Below are positions 1 to 7,434 of a stretch of 64,000 nt of DNA, one piece after another. The first letter of the stretch is position 1. Every line of letters begins with the position of its first letter. The DNA comes from Clostridia bacterium. GTDB taxonomy: Bacteria > Bacillota > Clostridia > Peptostreptococcales > Anaerovoracaceae. The DNA lies in contig CABJAP010000007.1 in the NCBI GenBank assembly GCA_902363595.1, positions 162,410 to 226,409 of the forward strand, in the 5' to 3' direction. A program made the position numbers and the translations under genes. The notes under the pieces were generated by a model. The model did not search any database. It worked only from the letters and a program-made list of their open reading frames with translations, and was not told the DNA's origin.

Positions 1-147
1 GCAGGCCGGGCAAAAGGATCGGCCTTTGGCGAAATTCAGCTTTTCCGGTATGCGGTATATGAGGACATTGAGGAAGCTTCCGATGCAGATTCCCGCGATC
101 AGAACGAATCCGTATATGACTGCGTATGCGATGTAAAGTTGCGCCAT
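1..147 (-). CDS. Prepilin peptidase, N-terminal part, cut by window edge
   Basis: The frame is open from an ATG at 147 to the left edge, giving 49 residues. It begins with a hydrophobic segment, then GSFLNVLIYRIPEKL and a CPAC at the very edge. GSFLNVxIYRxP followed by a CxxC zinc motif is the start of bifunctional type IV prepilin peptidases (PilD family), which cleave and N-methylate prepilins at the membrane. A GAGGG ribosome binding site precedes the ATG. The catalytic aspartates would lie outside the window. It sits downstream of two pilin genes on the same strand, which supports the call. Confidence 0.85.
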   Translation of the reverse strand, partial: MAQLYIAYAVIYGFVLIAGICIGSFLNVLIYRIPEKLNFAKGRSFCPAC

Positions 148-262
148 GTAACCCTCTTTTCCATTCGTTTTAAATTTGGTCGTTTTGCTTTTTTGCTGCC
201 TGTTCTGAAAGTGCAGGTACATCGTGTTCGTTCGACAAAAACTGCGTTCTTCTTATTTTATC

Positions 263-724
263 CTAATTTGGCGTTACGGTAAACCCTGCTTCGTAAGTAT
301 TTTGACCCGATCCGCCTGCCTGGGCATGGTAAGTTATGGTGACATCTTCTGTTTTGTAGGTGAAGTTGTCAACTTTATAATCTTTCAGCATGATTACACC
401 TACCATATCGCGTTTATCCGAGAGCTCCGCCAATTCCAGAATCTCGGTCTTGATTGGCCTCAAGTATTGTCGATCGTCATCAATTATAAAAGTACTGCCT
501 TTTATCATAGAACTGGGGTCGCCAGCAGCTTCCGAGGCGATGGTCTGAGTAGCAATCAAAATATTCCTGGCTTCCGCAATAGCCGTCTTTTCATTGGCTT
601 TCTTAATCCATCCGATCATTGTTGGTACTAGAATTGCTGCCAAAATCGCCAAGATTACCAGCACGACAATAACTTCGACTAATGTGAATCCTTTTGCTTT
701 GTTGTTCCATTTTCTGTTTTTCAT
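263..724 (-). CDS. Type IV pilin-like protein 1 (prepilin, class III signal)
   Basis: The N-terminus is a short basic leader ending KG, then FTLVEVIVVLVILAILAAIL. This is the type IV prepilin cleavage/methylation site (cut before Phe+1, Glu at +5) followed by the hydrophobic assembly helix. I place the start at 724 because the leader is then 12 residues and a GGA lies about 10 bases upstream; an in-frame ATG at 739 is possible. A longer upstream frame to 886 runs through two hairpins and is unlikely to be coding. The globular part after about residue 60 is not recognisable. The first 40 mature residues nearly match pilin 2 at 1220-1654, so the two are paralogues, one perhaps major and one minor. 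Confidence 0.88.
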   Translation of the reverse strand: MKNRKWNNKAKGFTLVEVIVVLVILAILAAILVPTMIGWIKKANEKTAIAEARNILIATQTIASEAAGDPSSMIKGSTFIIDDDRQYLRPIKTEILELAELSDKRDMVGVIMLKDYKVDNFTYKTEDVTITYHAQAGGSGQNTYEAGFTVTPN

Positions 725-762
725 GATTTTTCCGTTCATATTATGAGGCTCTATGCTATTTG

Positions 763-806
763 CCTGCCAGCATTCGGCTGGCAGGGTCCCTTTGGGAAGG
801 GGGACC
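763..806 (-). other. Two hairpins in the 5' leader of pilin 1
   Basis: Two perfect inverted repeats lie side by side: CCTGCCAGC/GCTGGCAGG (763-771 with 777-785) and GGTCCC/GGGACC (785-790 with 801-806). Neither has a T-tract on the minus strand, so they look like leader structures rather than terminators. They lie 40-80 bases upstream of the pilin 1 start. Confidence 0.5.
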
Positions 807-1045
807 GTCCAGCTAACCCCTTCCTGAAGAATGCGCATATTTGTTATAAACATTGAAAATTTATTGTTTTTTGTATCTTTTACCAATCGTTTCAGCCCCT
901 GACTAGAGCAAATTCAGGCCAAATTCGTCCTCTGCGGAAGTTTTCTGACTTTTAATGCCTGAGCGTCTTGAAATTTGATACAAAAACCAGATATTTTTTC
1001 ACTTTTTGTATCGCCCTGGTAGATATGGAATTCCCCTTAAAGGCA

Positions 1046-1110
1046 GGTTTCTGCCTTCCGGCAGAAACCCACCACATTACTTCCAATCCGGCCCCTTCCC
1101 CAATGGGGCC
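1046..1110 (-). other. Two further hairpins between the pilin genes
   Basis: GGTTTCTGCC-ttcc-GGCAGAAACC (1046-1069) is a perfect 10-bp stem with a tetraloop. GGCCCC/GGGGCC (1090-1095 with 1105-1110) follows. With the terminator at 1134-1182 and the two leader hairpins at 763-806, the space between the pilin genes is a run of five stems. No gene is seen in 887-1219. Confidence 0.55.
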
Positions 1111-1133
1111 TTCCTCATTCCCTCTACATGCAG

Positions 1134-1182
1134 AAAAGGCTGCCGCCTGGCGATCTTCATCGCTGGTTGCGGCAGCCTTTGG
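1134..1182 (-). terminator. Terminator-like hairpin after pilin 2
   Basis: Twelve-base arms AAAGGCTGCCGC (1135-1146) and GCGGCAGCCTTT (1169-1180) enclose a second perfect stem GCGAT-cttc-ATCGC. On the minus strand the structure ends in CCTTTTC, 40 bases after the pilin 2 stop. The T-tract is short, so read-through to pilin 1 is possible. Confidence 0.7.
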
Positions 1183-1219
1183 CTTTTACTGACTTAAACC
1201 TTTATTTTCAAAATACGAC

Positions 1220-1654
1220 TTAATTATCTGTTATGACGAATTTTTTATCCCCTTTTTCATCTCCATTGTATGTAACTTTATATTTATTTGTTGAATCGAT
1301 ATAAGTAAAACTTTTTACTTTTCCCTTAGCATCAGTTACGATATTCGTTGCCAACGTCCCTTCAACTTCCGACAACGCCATAATTTCTTTTCCTGCAGCC
1401 TCTTCCGACGTTATTGCACCACCTGACAGTGTATTTGAATTCTCAGATACAATAGTCTGCGCCGCCAGTTCAACGCTTCTTGCCTCAACAATAGCCGTTT
1501 TCTTATTGGCCTTATTAATCCATCCAATCATGGTCGGTATCAAAATCGCCGCCAAGATCGCCAGGATAACCAGCACTACAATAACCTCGACCAAGGTAAA
1601 ACCTTTTTTATTCTTCTTCAGGTCATTTCTTTTCTTATTTACTAATTCAAACAT
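1220..1654 (-). CDS. Type IV pilin-like protein 2 (prepilin)
   Basis: This 144-residue protein has a leader MFELVNKKRNDLKKNKKG, then F(+1)TLVEV with Glu+5 and a long hydrophobic helix ending in AAILIPTMIGWINKAN. These are the hallmarks of a type IV prepilin. The ATG at 1654 is chosen for its GGGGAG ribosome binding site about 10 bases upstream and the 18-residue basic leader; the longer frame to 1714 adds non-pilin sequence. The C-terminal 80 residues (Thr/Lys/Asp-rich, probably a beta sheet) have no family I recognise. It is the first gene of the pilin2-pilin1-prepilin peptidase series. Confidence 0.88.
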   Translation of the reverse strand: MFELVNKKRNDLKKNKKGFTLVEVIVVLVILAILAAILIPTMIGWINKANKKTAIVEARSVELAAQTIVSENSNTLSGGAITSEEAAGKEIMALSEVEGTLATNIVTDAKGKVKSFTYIDSTNKYKVTYNGDEKGDKKFVITDN

Positions 1655-1896
1655 TTTGGAATTCTCCCCTCTCCGCTCACTAATAATAATGTATTCCGTT
1701 TGGTTACAAGTCATTATAACTCCGCATCATTTAATTTACAACACTCTTCGACACTTTTTTCATAGGGCTGGCGGTTGGAAGCTCGTTATTAGCCAAAAGT
1801 TACACGCATCTCTCGCACAGCTGTAACGGTTGAGCAGCTATACCTGTCCAACTGTTACATATTTAAGTCTATTCATTACATTATAACGTTGAACCA
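1655..1896. other. Intergenic region upstream of pilin 2 with repeated GTTACA motifs
   Basis: No gene is seen. GTTACA or its complement occurs at 1799-1804, 1822-1827 and 1854-1859, and again inside the adjacent terminator stem (1906-1911). The region should contain the promoter for the minus-strand pilin genes, but I could not pick a convincing -35/-10 pair. Confidence 0.35.
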
Positions 1897-1936
1897 CAAA
1901 AAAAGGTTACATGGAACTAAATGTTACCATGCAACC
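1897..1936 (-). terminator. Rho-independent terminator of the thioesterase gene
   Basis: Arms GGTTACATGG (1905-1914) and CCATGCAACC (1927-1936) pair with one mismatch. On the minus strand the stem is followed by TTTTTTT (complement of 1898-1904). It lies 36 bases past the stop of the thioesterase gene. Confidence 0.8.
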
Positions 1937-1971
1937 CGTTTTCCGTAAAAACTGCCCTTTTTCTAAATCAC

Positions 1972-2394
1972 CTACTTCACCTTTAGCGCCCGCTCCCTCA
2001 AAGCCGCCTCTTCCTCATTTTCCGGCTCATCCAAAACAATGCCATGGAGCCGTTTTTTCTTAGTATCCGGTTCTACACACACAAAGGTCACGAACCCTTC
2101 TACATTCTGTCCTGAGTCGATCTCGCACAACGCCTTCACATGAACCATCAGGCTTGTGTTTCCAGTCTTTACGATCCGACTGTGGATGGTGAGGATATCC
2201 CCCTTTTGAACCGGCTTTTTAAAGGTAAACCCATGTACATTGACGCACAGAACATCCTGCGGCCGGCCGTGAGTGGCCGCTGCTGCGATAAAGGCCGCTT
2301 CAACCAGCCATTCCGCCGTCCTCCCAGCAAACAGCGTACCGTGGTGGTTCAGGTCCTCTGACTTTATTAAATGCGATATTTTATACTCTTTCAT
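1972..2394 (-). CDS. Hotdog-fold acyl-CoA thioesterase
   Basis: This 140-residue single hotdog domain has NHHGTLFAGRTAEWLVEAAFIAA, matching the DxNxxGxxFGG...D helix of YciA/BACH-type acyl-CoA thioesterases, followed by VHGFTFKKPVQKGD and the beta strands ending in FVTFVCVEP. These enzymes hydrolyse acyl-CoA to free acid and CoA in the cytoplasm. The position usually taken by the catalytic Asp in the helix is Glu here (WLVEAA), a conservative change. AGGAGGG stands just upstream of the ATG. It has its own terminator and no operon partner, so the substrate cannot be inferred from context. Confidence 0.8.
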   Translation of the reverse strand: MKEYKISHLIKSEDLNHHGTLFAGRTAEWLVEAAFIAAAATHGRPQDVLCVNVHGFTFKKPVQKGDILTIHSRIVKTGNTSLMVHVKALCEIDSGQNVEGFVTFVCVEPDTKKKRLHGIVLDEPENEEEAALRERALKVK

Positions 2395-2593
2395 AATATT
2401 ACCCTCCTGAAAATTTTCGTGTTACCTCATTATAATCAATTGCGGTCAAAAAGAAAGTACATATATATAGGTATACAATATATTTATTCCATCCGGCCAC
2501 TTTGTCAGCAAATGGTTTTTCCGGGCCTGCTTTCATATTCGGAAACGTTATTCGCGCTTTGCGCTCACTTTCACAAGGCAACCTTTTTTAAAG

Positions 2594-2709
2594 CCTAGGA
2601 AATGCTACGCATTCGATATCTCCCAGACTATAATAAAGTCGGTTTCGCCGATTCTTAGAAGAAGTAGGCTTCATTGATAATCCGGAAATATCGCTGCCTA
2701 TTTCCTACG
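2594..2709. repeat. Imperfect palindromic element of about 115 bp
   Basis: The outer arms 2594-2623 and 2684-2709 are imperfect inverted repeats: CCTAGGAAAT..CG.ATATCTCC on the left, GGAAATATCG..ATTTCCTACG on the right. They enclose a small hairpin AGTCGG-tttcg-CCGATT. No coding frame is convincing. It could be a MITE remnant or a folded RNA. No second copy was seen in the window. The rest of 2395-2593 shows no gene. Confidence 0.4.
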
Positions 2710-2713
2710 TATT

Positions 2714-2757
2714 AAAAAAAGCAACCAGCTTCGGCGGCTTTGCCGTGCTGCTTGCTT
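2714..2757 (-). terminator. Rho-independent terminator of the Rpn-family gene
   Basis: Arms AAGCAACCAGC (2719-2729) and GCTGCTTGCTT (2747-2757) pair with one mismatch. On the minus strand they are followed by TTTTTTT, about 95 bases after the stop of the nuclease gene. Confidence 0.75.
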
Positions 2758-2851
2758 AAAAGTGGGTACTTTTAAACTTTGTATTTTACTTCCTCATCGA
2801 AGAATCTTGGTCTGCCCAAATGATGCCGGTCCCACCCGGCGGCAGATTTGA

Positions 2852-3826
2852 TCAGCCTTTTAACCAGGCTTCGACCGTTTCCAGAGATAGCTTTGCCATC
2901 CTGGCGATTTGCTGTCTTTCCATGCCGCTGGCAGCCAGATTCCGCACCAGCTCTTTCTGACCTTCTTCCTTTCCCTGTGAAGTCCCTTGCAAGATTCCCT
3001 GTGATATTCCTTGTGATATTCCTTCTGAGATCCCTTGCGAGATTCCCTGGGCAAGTCCTTCCTTCTGTCCATCCTCAAACGCCTGAGCCAGGCCTTTCTT
3101 TAACTGTACTTCACGGCAGTGCTGCTGTAAGCGGAATTTGTCCCTCGCAATCGCCTGCTCACGGACGATCTCGTCGGCCGTGGCCTTTCGCAATAGTTTT
3201 TCCGTCATGGCAATCTCCTTTCCTCCCTGACTTCGCAGATCCTCCAGATACTCCCGGCAAGCCGCATCTCCTGCGCAGCGCAGGTATTCCAGATAACGCT
3301 CCAGCTTCGTCAGCTCGCCCGCCGTTTTCTTCCGGCCTGGGTTGACTTTGGGCAGCTCCAAATAATGCAGTTCCACCAGCTCCGTCAACACAAAGTTCTC
3401 CCGCTCTTCTTTGAAAAGAAACTTGCTGGCATACTGGTCCGTCTGCGGAAACAGGCAAAAATCCACGATAAAGATACTGATGGTTTTCTTTATCTTAACA
3501 TACTCCTCGCCCGATTCCAATGCCTGGGTGATCATTCCGCCATGATAATAGATGTTACGGTGAATAAAGTCCGCATCGTAGAGAAGATGAATTTCCAGAT
3601 CCAGGAGTTCACCCTGCTCCGTTTCTGCTTTAATGTCCAGGATGGATTCTTTTTGCGTTTCGTTTTCCCGAACATTGAAAGGATTCTTGTAGACGATCGC
3701 CGTAATGGGATTGTCTTTCCGGTCCAGAATGAGATTAAGCACGGCGATCAGCGCCTGTTTGCATTCCTCATCTTCCCGGCCATAGACGGCTTTAAACAGA
3801 AGATCGTTTTTTAAATTGAGTGCGAT
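2852..3826 (-). CDS. Rpn-family recombination-promoting nuclease / PD-(D/E)XK transposase-like protein
   Basis: The core ALNLKNDLLFKAVYG...ILDIKAETEQGELLDLEIHLLYDADFIHRNIYYH is the PD-(D/E)XK nuclease domain of the Rpn/YhgA family (D-x-K-A, then an acidic LEIH strand). Its tail has the low-complexity GISQGISEGISQG-type repeats typical of the family, then a short helical segment ending VEAWLKG. Family members are DNA endonucleases that promote recombination. Start choice is awkward. The frame extends to a TTG at 3889, but that TTG is the -35 box of a good promoter. The only ribosome binding site, AAAGGGGG, is followed eight bases later by an in-frame ATC at 3826, with no ATG, GTG or TTG nearby. 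I therefore end the gene at 3826. Confidence 0.8.
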   Translation of the reverse strand: MALNLKNDLLFKAVYGREDEECKQALIAVLNLILDRKDNPITAIVYKNPFNVRENETQKESILDIKAETEQGELLDLEIHLLYDADFIHRNIYYHGGMITQALESGEEYVKIKKTISIFIVDFCLFPQTDQYASKFLFKEERENFVLTELVELHYLELPKVNPGRKKTAGELTKLERYLEYLRCAGDAACREYLEDLRSQGGKEIAMTEKLLRKATADEIVREQAIARDKFRLQQHCREVQLKKGLAQAFEDGQKEGLAQGISQGISEGISQGISQGILQGTSQGKEEGQKELVRNLAASGMERQQIARMAKLSLETVEAWLKG

Positions 3827-3860
3827 ATGTAAGTCCCCCTTTCTGAATTGGTATATTTTT

Positions 3861-3889
3861 ACTTTAACATAATTTCCATATTTTGTCAA
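3861..3889 (-). promoter_or_regulatory. Sigma-A-type promoter of the Rpn-family gene
   Basis: On the minus strand TTGACA (3889-3884), a 17-base spacer and TAAAGT (3866-3861) precede AAAGGGGG. Its -35 box contains the TTG that would be the longest-frame start, so translation must begin downstream. Confidence 0.65.
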
Positions 3890-4039
3890 TTAATAAATGT
3901 AATATACTACCATTTTTGTCGCAAACAAAGCGCCGATATGTCCCTGCCTGTGACCAGGTCCTGGGGAATGAAGGTTTTATGGAAAAGGCTTTGGATGTAG
4001 CAACTGATATTTCCTGTATTATAAAAAGAAGCCTCTGCA

Positions 4040-4068
4040 TTGACTTTTGCACACATATTCATTATAGT
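4040..4068 (+). promoter_or_regulatory. Promoter of feoAB-phzF
   Basis: TTGACT (4040-4045), 17 bases, TATAGT (4063-4068), 44 bases before the feoA ATG. No clear Fur box was seen around it. Confidence 0.7.
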
Positions 4069-4112
4069 GTTAGCATAAATTTACTACAAACGAGTAAAGG
4101 AATAAAACACAC

Positions 4113-4340
4113 ATGACATTGGACAAACTTGAGCCTGGAAAAAAAGGCTATATCGTCTCTGTTGGAGGCGAAGGCGCGCTCAGAAGACGCCTGCTCGATC
4201 TGGGGCTTACCCCCAAAACGATCGTATTGGTACGAAAAGTCGCTCCGCTGGGCGATCCCATAGAAATATTTTTAAGAGGCTATGAATTGACTCTACGCAG
4301 GGAAGAAGCCGCACGGATCGAAGTGGCAGAGGTGCAATAA
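4113..4340 (+). CDS. feoA: Ferrous iron transport protein A
   Basis: At 75 residues this is a single SH3-like FeoA domain: the GALRRRLLDLGLTPKT segment and the VAPLGDPIEIFLRGYELTLRREEAARIEV strand pair are typical. FeoA is a small cytoplasmic partner of the FeoB iron transporter. Its TAA overlaps the feoB ATG by one base (TAATG), implying translational coupling. Confidence 0.95.
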   Translation: MTLDKLEPGKKGYIVSVGGEGALRRRLLDLGLTPKTIVLVRKVAPLGDPIEIFLRGYELTLRREEAARIEVAEVQ

Positions 4341-6355
4341 TGGCAATTGACATTGCACTCATCGGAAACCCCGGCTGCGGGCTGACCACCCTTTTCAACC
4401 AAATGACCGGCGGCGCAGTTCACGCAGGTCATTTTTCCACGCCGGAGAACAAAACCAAAGAAGGTCCCGTTAAGGGCCACAAAGATGTAAACCTGATTGA
4501 GCTTCCGGGTACCTATTCCCTTTCCGCATATTCCATCGATGATGTAGCAACCAGAGAAATTTTGCTTCAGGGAAAGCCGGATGTAATCGTCAACGTAATC
4601 GACGCAGCCAGCTTTGAGCGCAACCTCTACCTGACCCTCCAGCTGATGGAGCTGGAGCTGCCTATGGTACTGGCTCTCAATATGATGGATGAAATGGAAA
4701 ATAACAAAATTGATATCGACTTGCAAAGACTTTCACAGCAGTTGACCATTCCGGTCATTCCCATCTCTGCCATCCGTAACCGGGGCACCCACGACCTGAT
4801 TCATTACGCCCTGGAAGCTGCCAAAGAGCATCATGTGCCGCAAAAGATCGACTTTTGCTCCGGGCACGTTCATACCGCGATTCACACCGTCAGCCATTTG
4901 ATTGCAGCGGATGCGGAAAAAGCTCAGCTCCCTTTAAGGTTTTGCTGCACCAAGATCGTCGAGGGCGATGCTCCCACGCTGAAAGCACTCCAGCTGGGAG
5001 ATCCGGAGCTGGACATCATCGACCACCTCATTGAAGATATGCAGAATCATCTGGGCACAGATCGGGAAGCGGCAATGGCCGATATGCGCTACGCATTTAT
5101 CGAAAAGCTGTGCAAAAAAGTACTGAGCCGGCCGGTGCAGAGCACGAAGGAGCATGCGCGATCCGTCCGCATGGACAGGGTTCTCACCCATCGGATTTTC
5201 GCCATCCCCATCTTTCTGTGCATCATGCTATTAGTCTTTTATTTTACATTCGGCTCCCTTGGAACCTGGCTCAGTGACTGGCTTTCGGCCGGGATCGATA
5301 AGTGCGTGGGCGTTATCAGCTATGGACTTTTGAGCGCCGGGGTCAATCCGGCGTTTCACTCCCTGGTGATCGATGGAATTTGCGCCGGGGTGGGCAGCGT
5401 CCTGTCCTTCCTGCCCATCATCGCTGTGCTGTTTTTCTTTCTGTCCATTCTGGAGGACAGCGGATACATGCCCCGGGTCGCCTTTGTAATGGACAAACTG
5501 CTGCGCAAGATGGGGCTGTCGGGACGCTCCATCGTACCCATGCTCATCGGGTTCGGCTGTTCTGTACCGGCGATCATGGCTACCAGGTCTTTGCCCAGCA
5601 AGCGGGACCGCAGTCTGACCATGGCTTTGATCCCCTTCATGTCCTGCAGCGCAAAGCTGCCCATTTACGCCATGTTTACAGCCGCTTTCTTTACCGATCA
5701 CAAAGCGCTGGTCATGATCGGCTTGTACGTGACAGGGATCATCGTCGCCATCGTCTGCGCTCTGTCTTTTAAAGGAACGATTTTTCAAGGCGATCCGGTA
5801 CCGTTCGTGCTGGTGCTTCCGCCTTATCGGATTCCTGCCATGAAAAGCGTGGCCCTGCGCATGTGGGAAAATGTGAAAGGGTTTATCAAGAAAGCCTTTA
5901 CCGTCATTTTTATCGCCACCATTGTAATCTGGTTTCTCCAAAGCTTTGACACCGGTTTTAACATGGTGGAAAGCAGCGACACCAGCATTCTGGCGGACAT
6001 CGGCAAGGCGGCGGCTCCCATCTTCGCGCCGCTGGGTTTCGGCGACTGGCGCGCGGCCACGGCTTTGATTACCGGAATGTCTGCCAAGGAAGCGGTCGTC
6101 AGTACCCTGGCTGTTCTCACCGGGGCTTCGGAAGGGGCGAACCTCACAGCCATGCTGACGCAGGTATTTACGCCCTTATCCGCCTTCGCCTTTTTGGTTT
6201 TCTGCCTGCTGTACATGCCCTGCGTTGCGACTCTGGCAACCATCCGCAGAGAAATGGGCGGCTGGCGCTATGCGATTGGCGTCGTTTGTTTCCAGTGCGC
6301 TGTGGCCTGGATTGTGTCCTTCATAATCTTTCGCGTGGGAGGTTTGTTCCTATGA
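4340..6355 (+). CDS. feoB: Ferrous iron transporter FeoB with degenerate G motifs
   Basis: This 671-residue protein has an N-terminal G-protein-like domain (about 1-160), a helical spacer (about 165-280) and a membrane part with the two Gate blocks. GFGCSVPAIMATRSL, FMSCSAKLPIYAMF and GMSAKEAVVSTLAVL are conserved FeoB signatures for Fe(II) permeation. The G domain is odd. G1 reads GNPGCGLTT, with Leu15 where the P-loop Lys belongs. Switch I lacks the usual GNWPGVT. G3 is ELPG rather than DLPG. G4 (NMMD, 114-117) and G5 (SA, 143-144) are intact. Nucleotide handling is therefore probably altered. It is coupled to feoA upstream and overlaps phzF by four bases (ATGA). Confidence 0.93.
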   Translation: MAIDIALIGNPGCGLTTLFNQMTGGAVHAGHFSTPENKTKEGPVKGHKDVNLIELPGTYSLSAYSIDDVATREILLQGKPDVIVNVIDAASFERNLYLTLQLMELELPMVLALNMMDEMENNKIDIDLQRLSQQLTIPVIPISAIRNRGTHDLIHYALEAAKEHHVPQKIDFCSGHVHTAIHTVSHLIAADAEKAQLPLRFCCTKIVEGDAPTLKALQLGDPELDIIDHLIEDMQNHLGTDREAAMADMRYAFIEKLCKKVLSRPVQSTKEHARSVRMDRVLTHRIFAIPIFLCIMLLVFYFTFGSLGTWLSDWLSAGIDKCVGVISYGLLSAGVNPAFHSLVIDGICAGVGSVLSFLPIIAVLFFFLSILEDSGYMPRVAFVMDKLLRKMGLSGRSIVPMLIGFGCSVPAIMATRSLPSKRDRSLTMALIPFMSCSAKLPIYAMFTAAFFTDHKALVMIGLYVTGIIVAIVCALSFKGTIFQGDPVPFVLVLPPYRIPAMKSVALRMWENVKGFIKKAFTVIFIATIVIWFLQSFDTGFNMVESSDTSILADIGKAAAPIFAPLGFGDWRAATALITGMSAKEAVVSTLAVLTGASEGANLTAMLTQVFTPLSAFAFLVFCLLYMPCVATLATIRREMGGWRYAIGVVCFQCAVAWIVSFIIFRVGGLFL

Positions 6356-7251
6356 AATTTTACATTGTAGATGCTTTTACCGAGGAGCTGTTCGGCGGCA
6401 ATCCGGCCGGCGTGGTCATTCTGGAGGAAGGCTGTGAATTCCCCAGCGATTCGATTATGCAAAAAACAGCGGCAGAGCTGCGTTATTCGGAAACGGCTTT
6501 CATTAAGCCGCTGGTCCCGGACCAGTTTCAGCTCCGTTACTTCACTCCTGTCGCAGAGGTGGAATTGTGCGGTCATGCTACCATCGCTTCTTTTGCTGCG
6601 CTGGCAGCTGCCGGGCTGACCGGATTCAATGCGCAGATTTGCACGGCCAGAACTTTGGCCGGCGACTTGCGGATCAAGCTTGATCAAGGGCTGGTCATGA
6701 TGGAAATGGGTGCGCCCCAATGCCTGGGAAAGATACAAGCGCCTGGGGAGCTGGAGGAACTTTACTCAACGATGGGGCTTACCTGGCCTGTACAGGTCGC
6801 TTCGCTGGAAAGCATTGATGAAGTCCTGCTGCCACAAATCATCTCCACTGGGCTTCCCGATATTATACTGCCGGTAAAGGATCGCAGCACTCTGAACGGC
6901 ATGCAGCCGAATTTCCCGGCTCTGATCAAGCTGTCGCAAAAGTATCAGGTCACGGGTGTTCACGCTTTTGCTTTGGACGGATGCAGCTCCGAAGTTACTG
7001 CTCATTGCAGAAATTTTGCGCCGCTTTTCGGCATTGATGAAGAAGCTGCAACCGGTACTGCAAGCGGTGCTCTGACCCATTATCTGTACACTCACCAACT
7101 GATCACGAGAGGCCAGAGCTGCACCTTTATTCAGGGTGAAGCCATAAAGCGACCTTCCAAGATTCGGGCTTGTGTCGATCCGCAGGACGACCGCCTGATC
7201 CGAGTCGGCGGCCGCGCAAAGATTCTTGCGCAAGGGATGATTCATCTTTAG
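6352..7251 (+). CDS. PhzF-family epimerase/isomerase
   Basis: This 299-residue protein starts MKFYIVDAFTEELFGGNPAGVVIL, the PhzF signature (AFT...GNPAGV). LRYSETAFI follows and contains the catalytic Glu of the family; CGHATIASFAAL and the C-terminal GIDEEAATGTASGAL (the second GHP-like loop) are also family blocks. PhzF proteins have a diaminopimelate-epimerase fold and move a proton on small acid substrates. The true substrate is unknown for most members. The ATG at 6352 overlaps the feoB stop and has GGGAGG upstream; a longer frame to 6286 lies inside feoB and is discarded. Why it is coupled to feoB is unclear. Confidence 0.88.
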   Translation: MKFYIVDAFTEELFGGNPAGVVILEEGCEFPSDSIMQKTAAELRYSETAFIKPLVPDQFQLRYFTPVAEVELCGHATIASFAALAAAGLTGFNAQICTARTLAGDLRIKLDQGLVMMEMGAPQCLGKIQAPGELEELYSTMGLTWPVQVASLESIDEVLLPQIISTGLPDIILPVKDRSTLNGMQPNFPALIKLSQKYQVTGVHAFALDGCSSEVTAHCRNFAPLFGIDEEAATGTASGALTHYLYTHQLITRGQSCTFIQGEAIKRPSKIRACVDPQDDRLIRVGGRAKILAQGMIHL

Positions 7252-7265
7252 ATGTTAGTGTGCTT

Positions 7266-7313
7266 GCCCGGGGAGTTGAAGCCGAATTGCTTCCAACTCC
7301 CCGGAAATTTTTT
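7266..7313 (+). terminator. Terminator of the feoAB-phzF operon
   Basis: Arms CCGGGGAGTTG (from 7268) and CAACTCCCCGG (to 7304), extended by GAAGC/GCTTC pairing, are followed by AAATTTTTT. Confidence 0.88.
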
Positions 7314-7328
7314 ATAAAAACTTTTCTT

Positions 7329-7434
7329 TTTTACGCAAAGTTGTGGACTTGCCGGGCCTGTGATGGAGAAAAAGCCCATCTGGCTGTTAAAAGCCCATTG
7401 TAAGCGGCCGCATCCCTTGAAAACTGCGTAAATT
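7329..7434 (+). repeat. R-element copy 1 (dispersed repeat of about 106 bp)
   Basis: It begins TTTTTTACGCAAAGTTGTGG and ends TTGAAAACTGCGTAAATT. The same ends recur in four other places in the window with a less conserved middle. The outermost bases TTTACGC and GCGTAAA are inverted repeats. It starts 16 bases after the phzF terminator, on the same strand. Similarity to copy 2 continues weakly downstream (a T-run, then CGCAACCCGCCCC). Confidence 0.75.

Noticed and set aside
263..886. Long form of pilin 1 starting at 886
   Set aside because: The extra 54 residues cross two perfect hairpins and would place the prepilin site far from the N-terminus.
2852..3889. Treating the Rpn-family gene as part of an insertion sequence
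   Set aside because: Despite the transposase-like family name, no terminal inverted repeats or target duplication flank the gene.
3883..4116. Possible 77-codon gene before feoA
   Set aside because: It overlaps the feoA promoter, has no ribosome binding site and matches nothing known.
5231..5941. Antisense frame of 236 codons opposite feoB
   Set aside because: Composition (His, Asp, Gly-rich) is typical of a shadow of a membrane-protein gene; feoB is certain.
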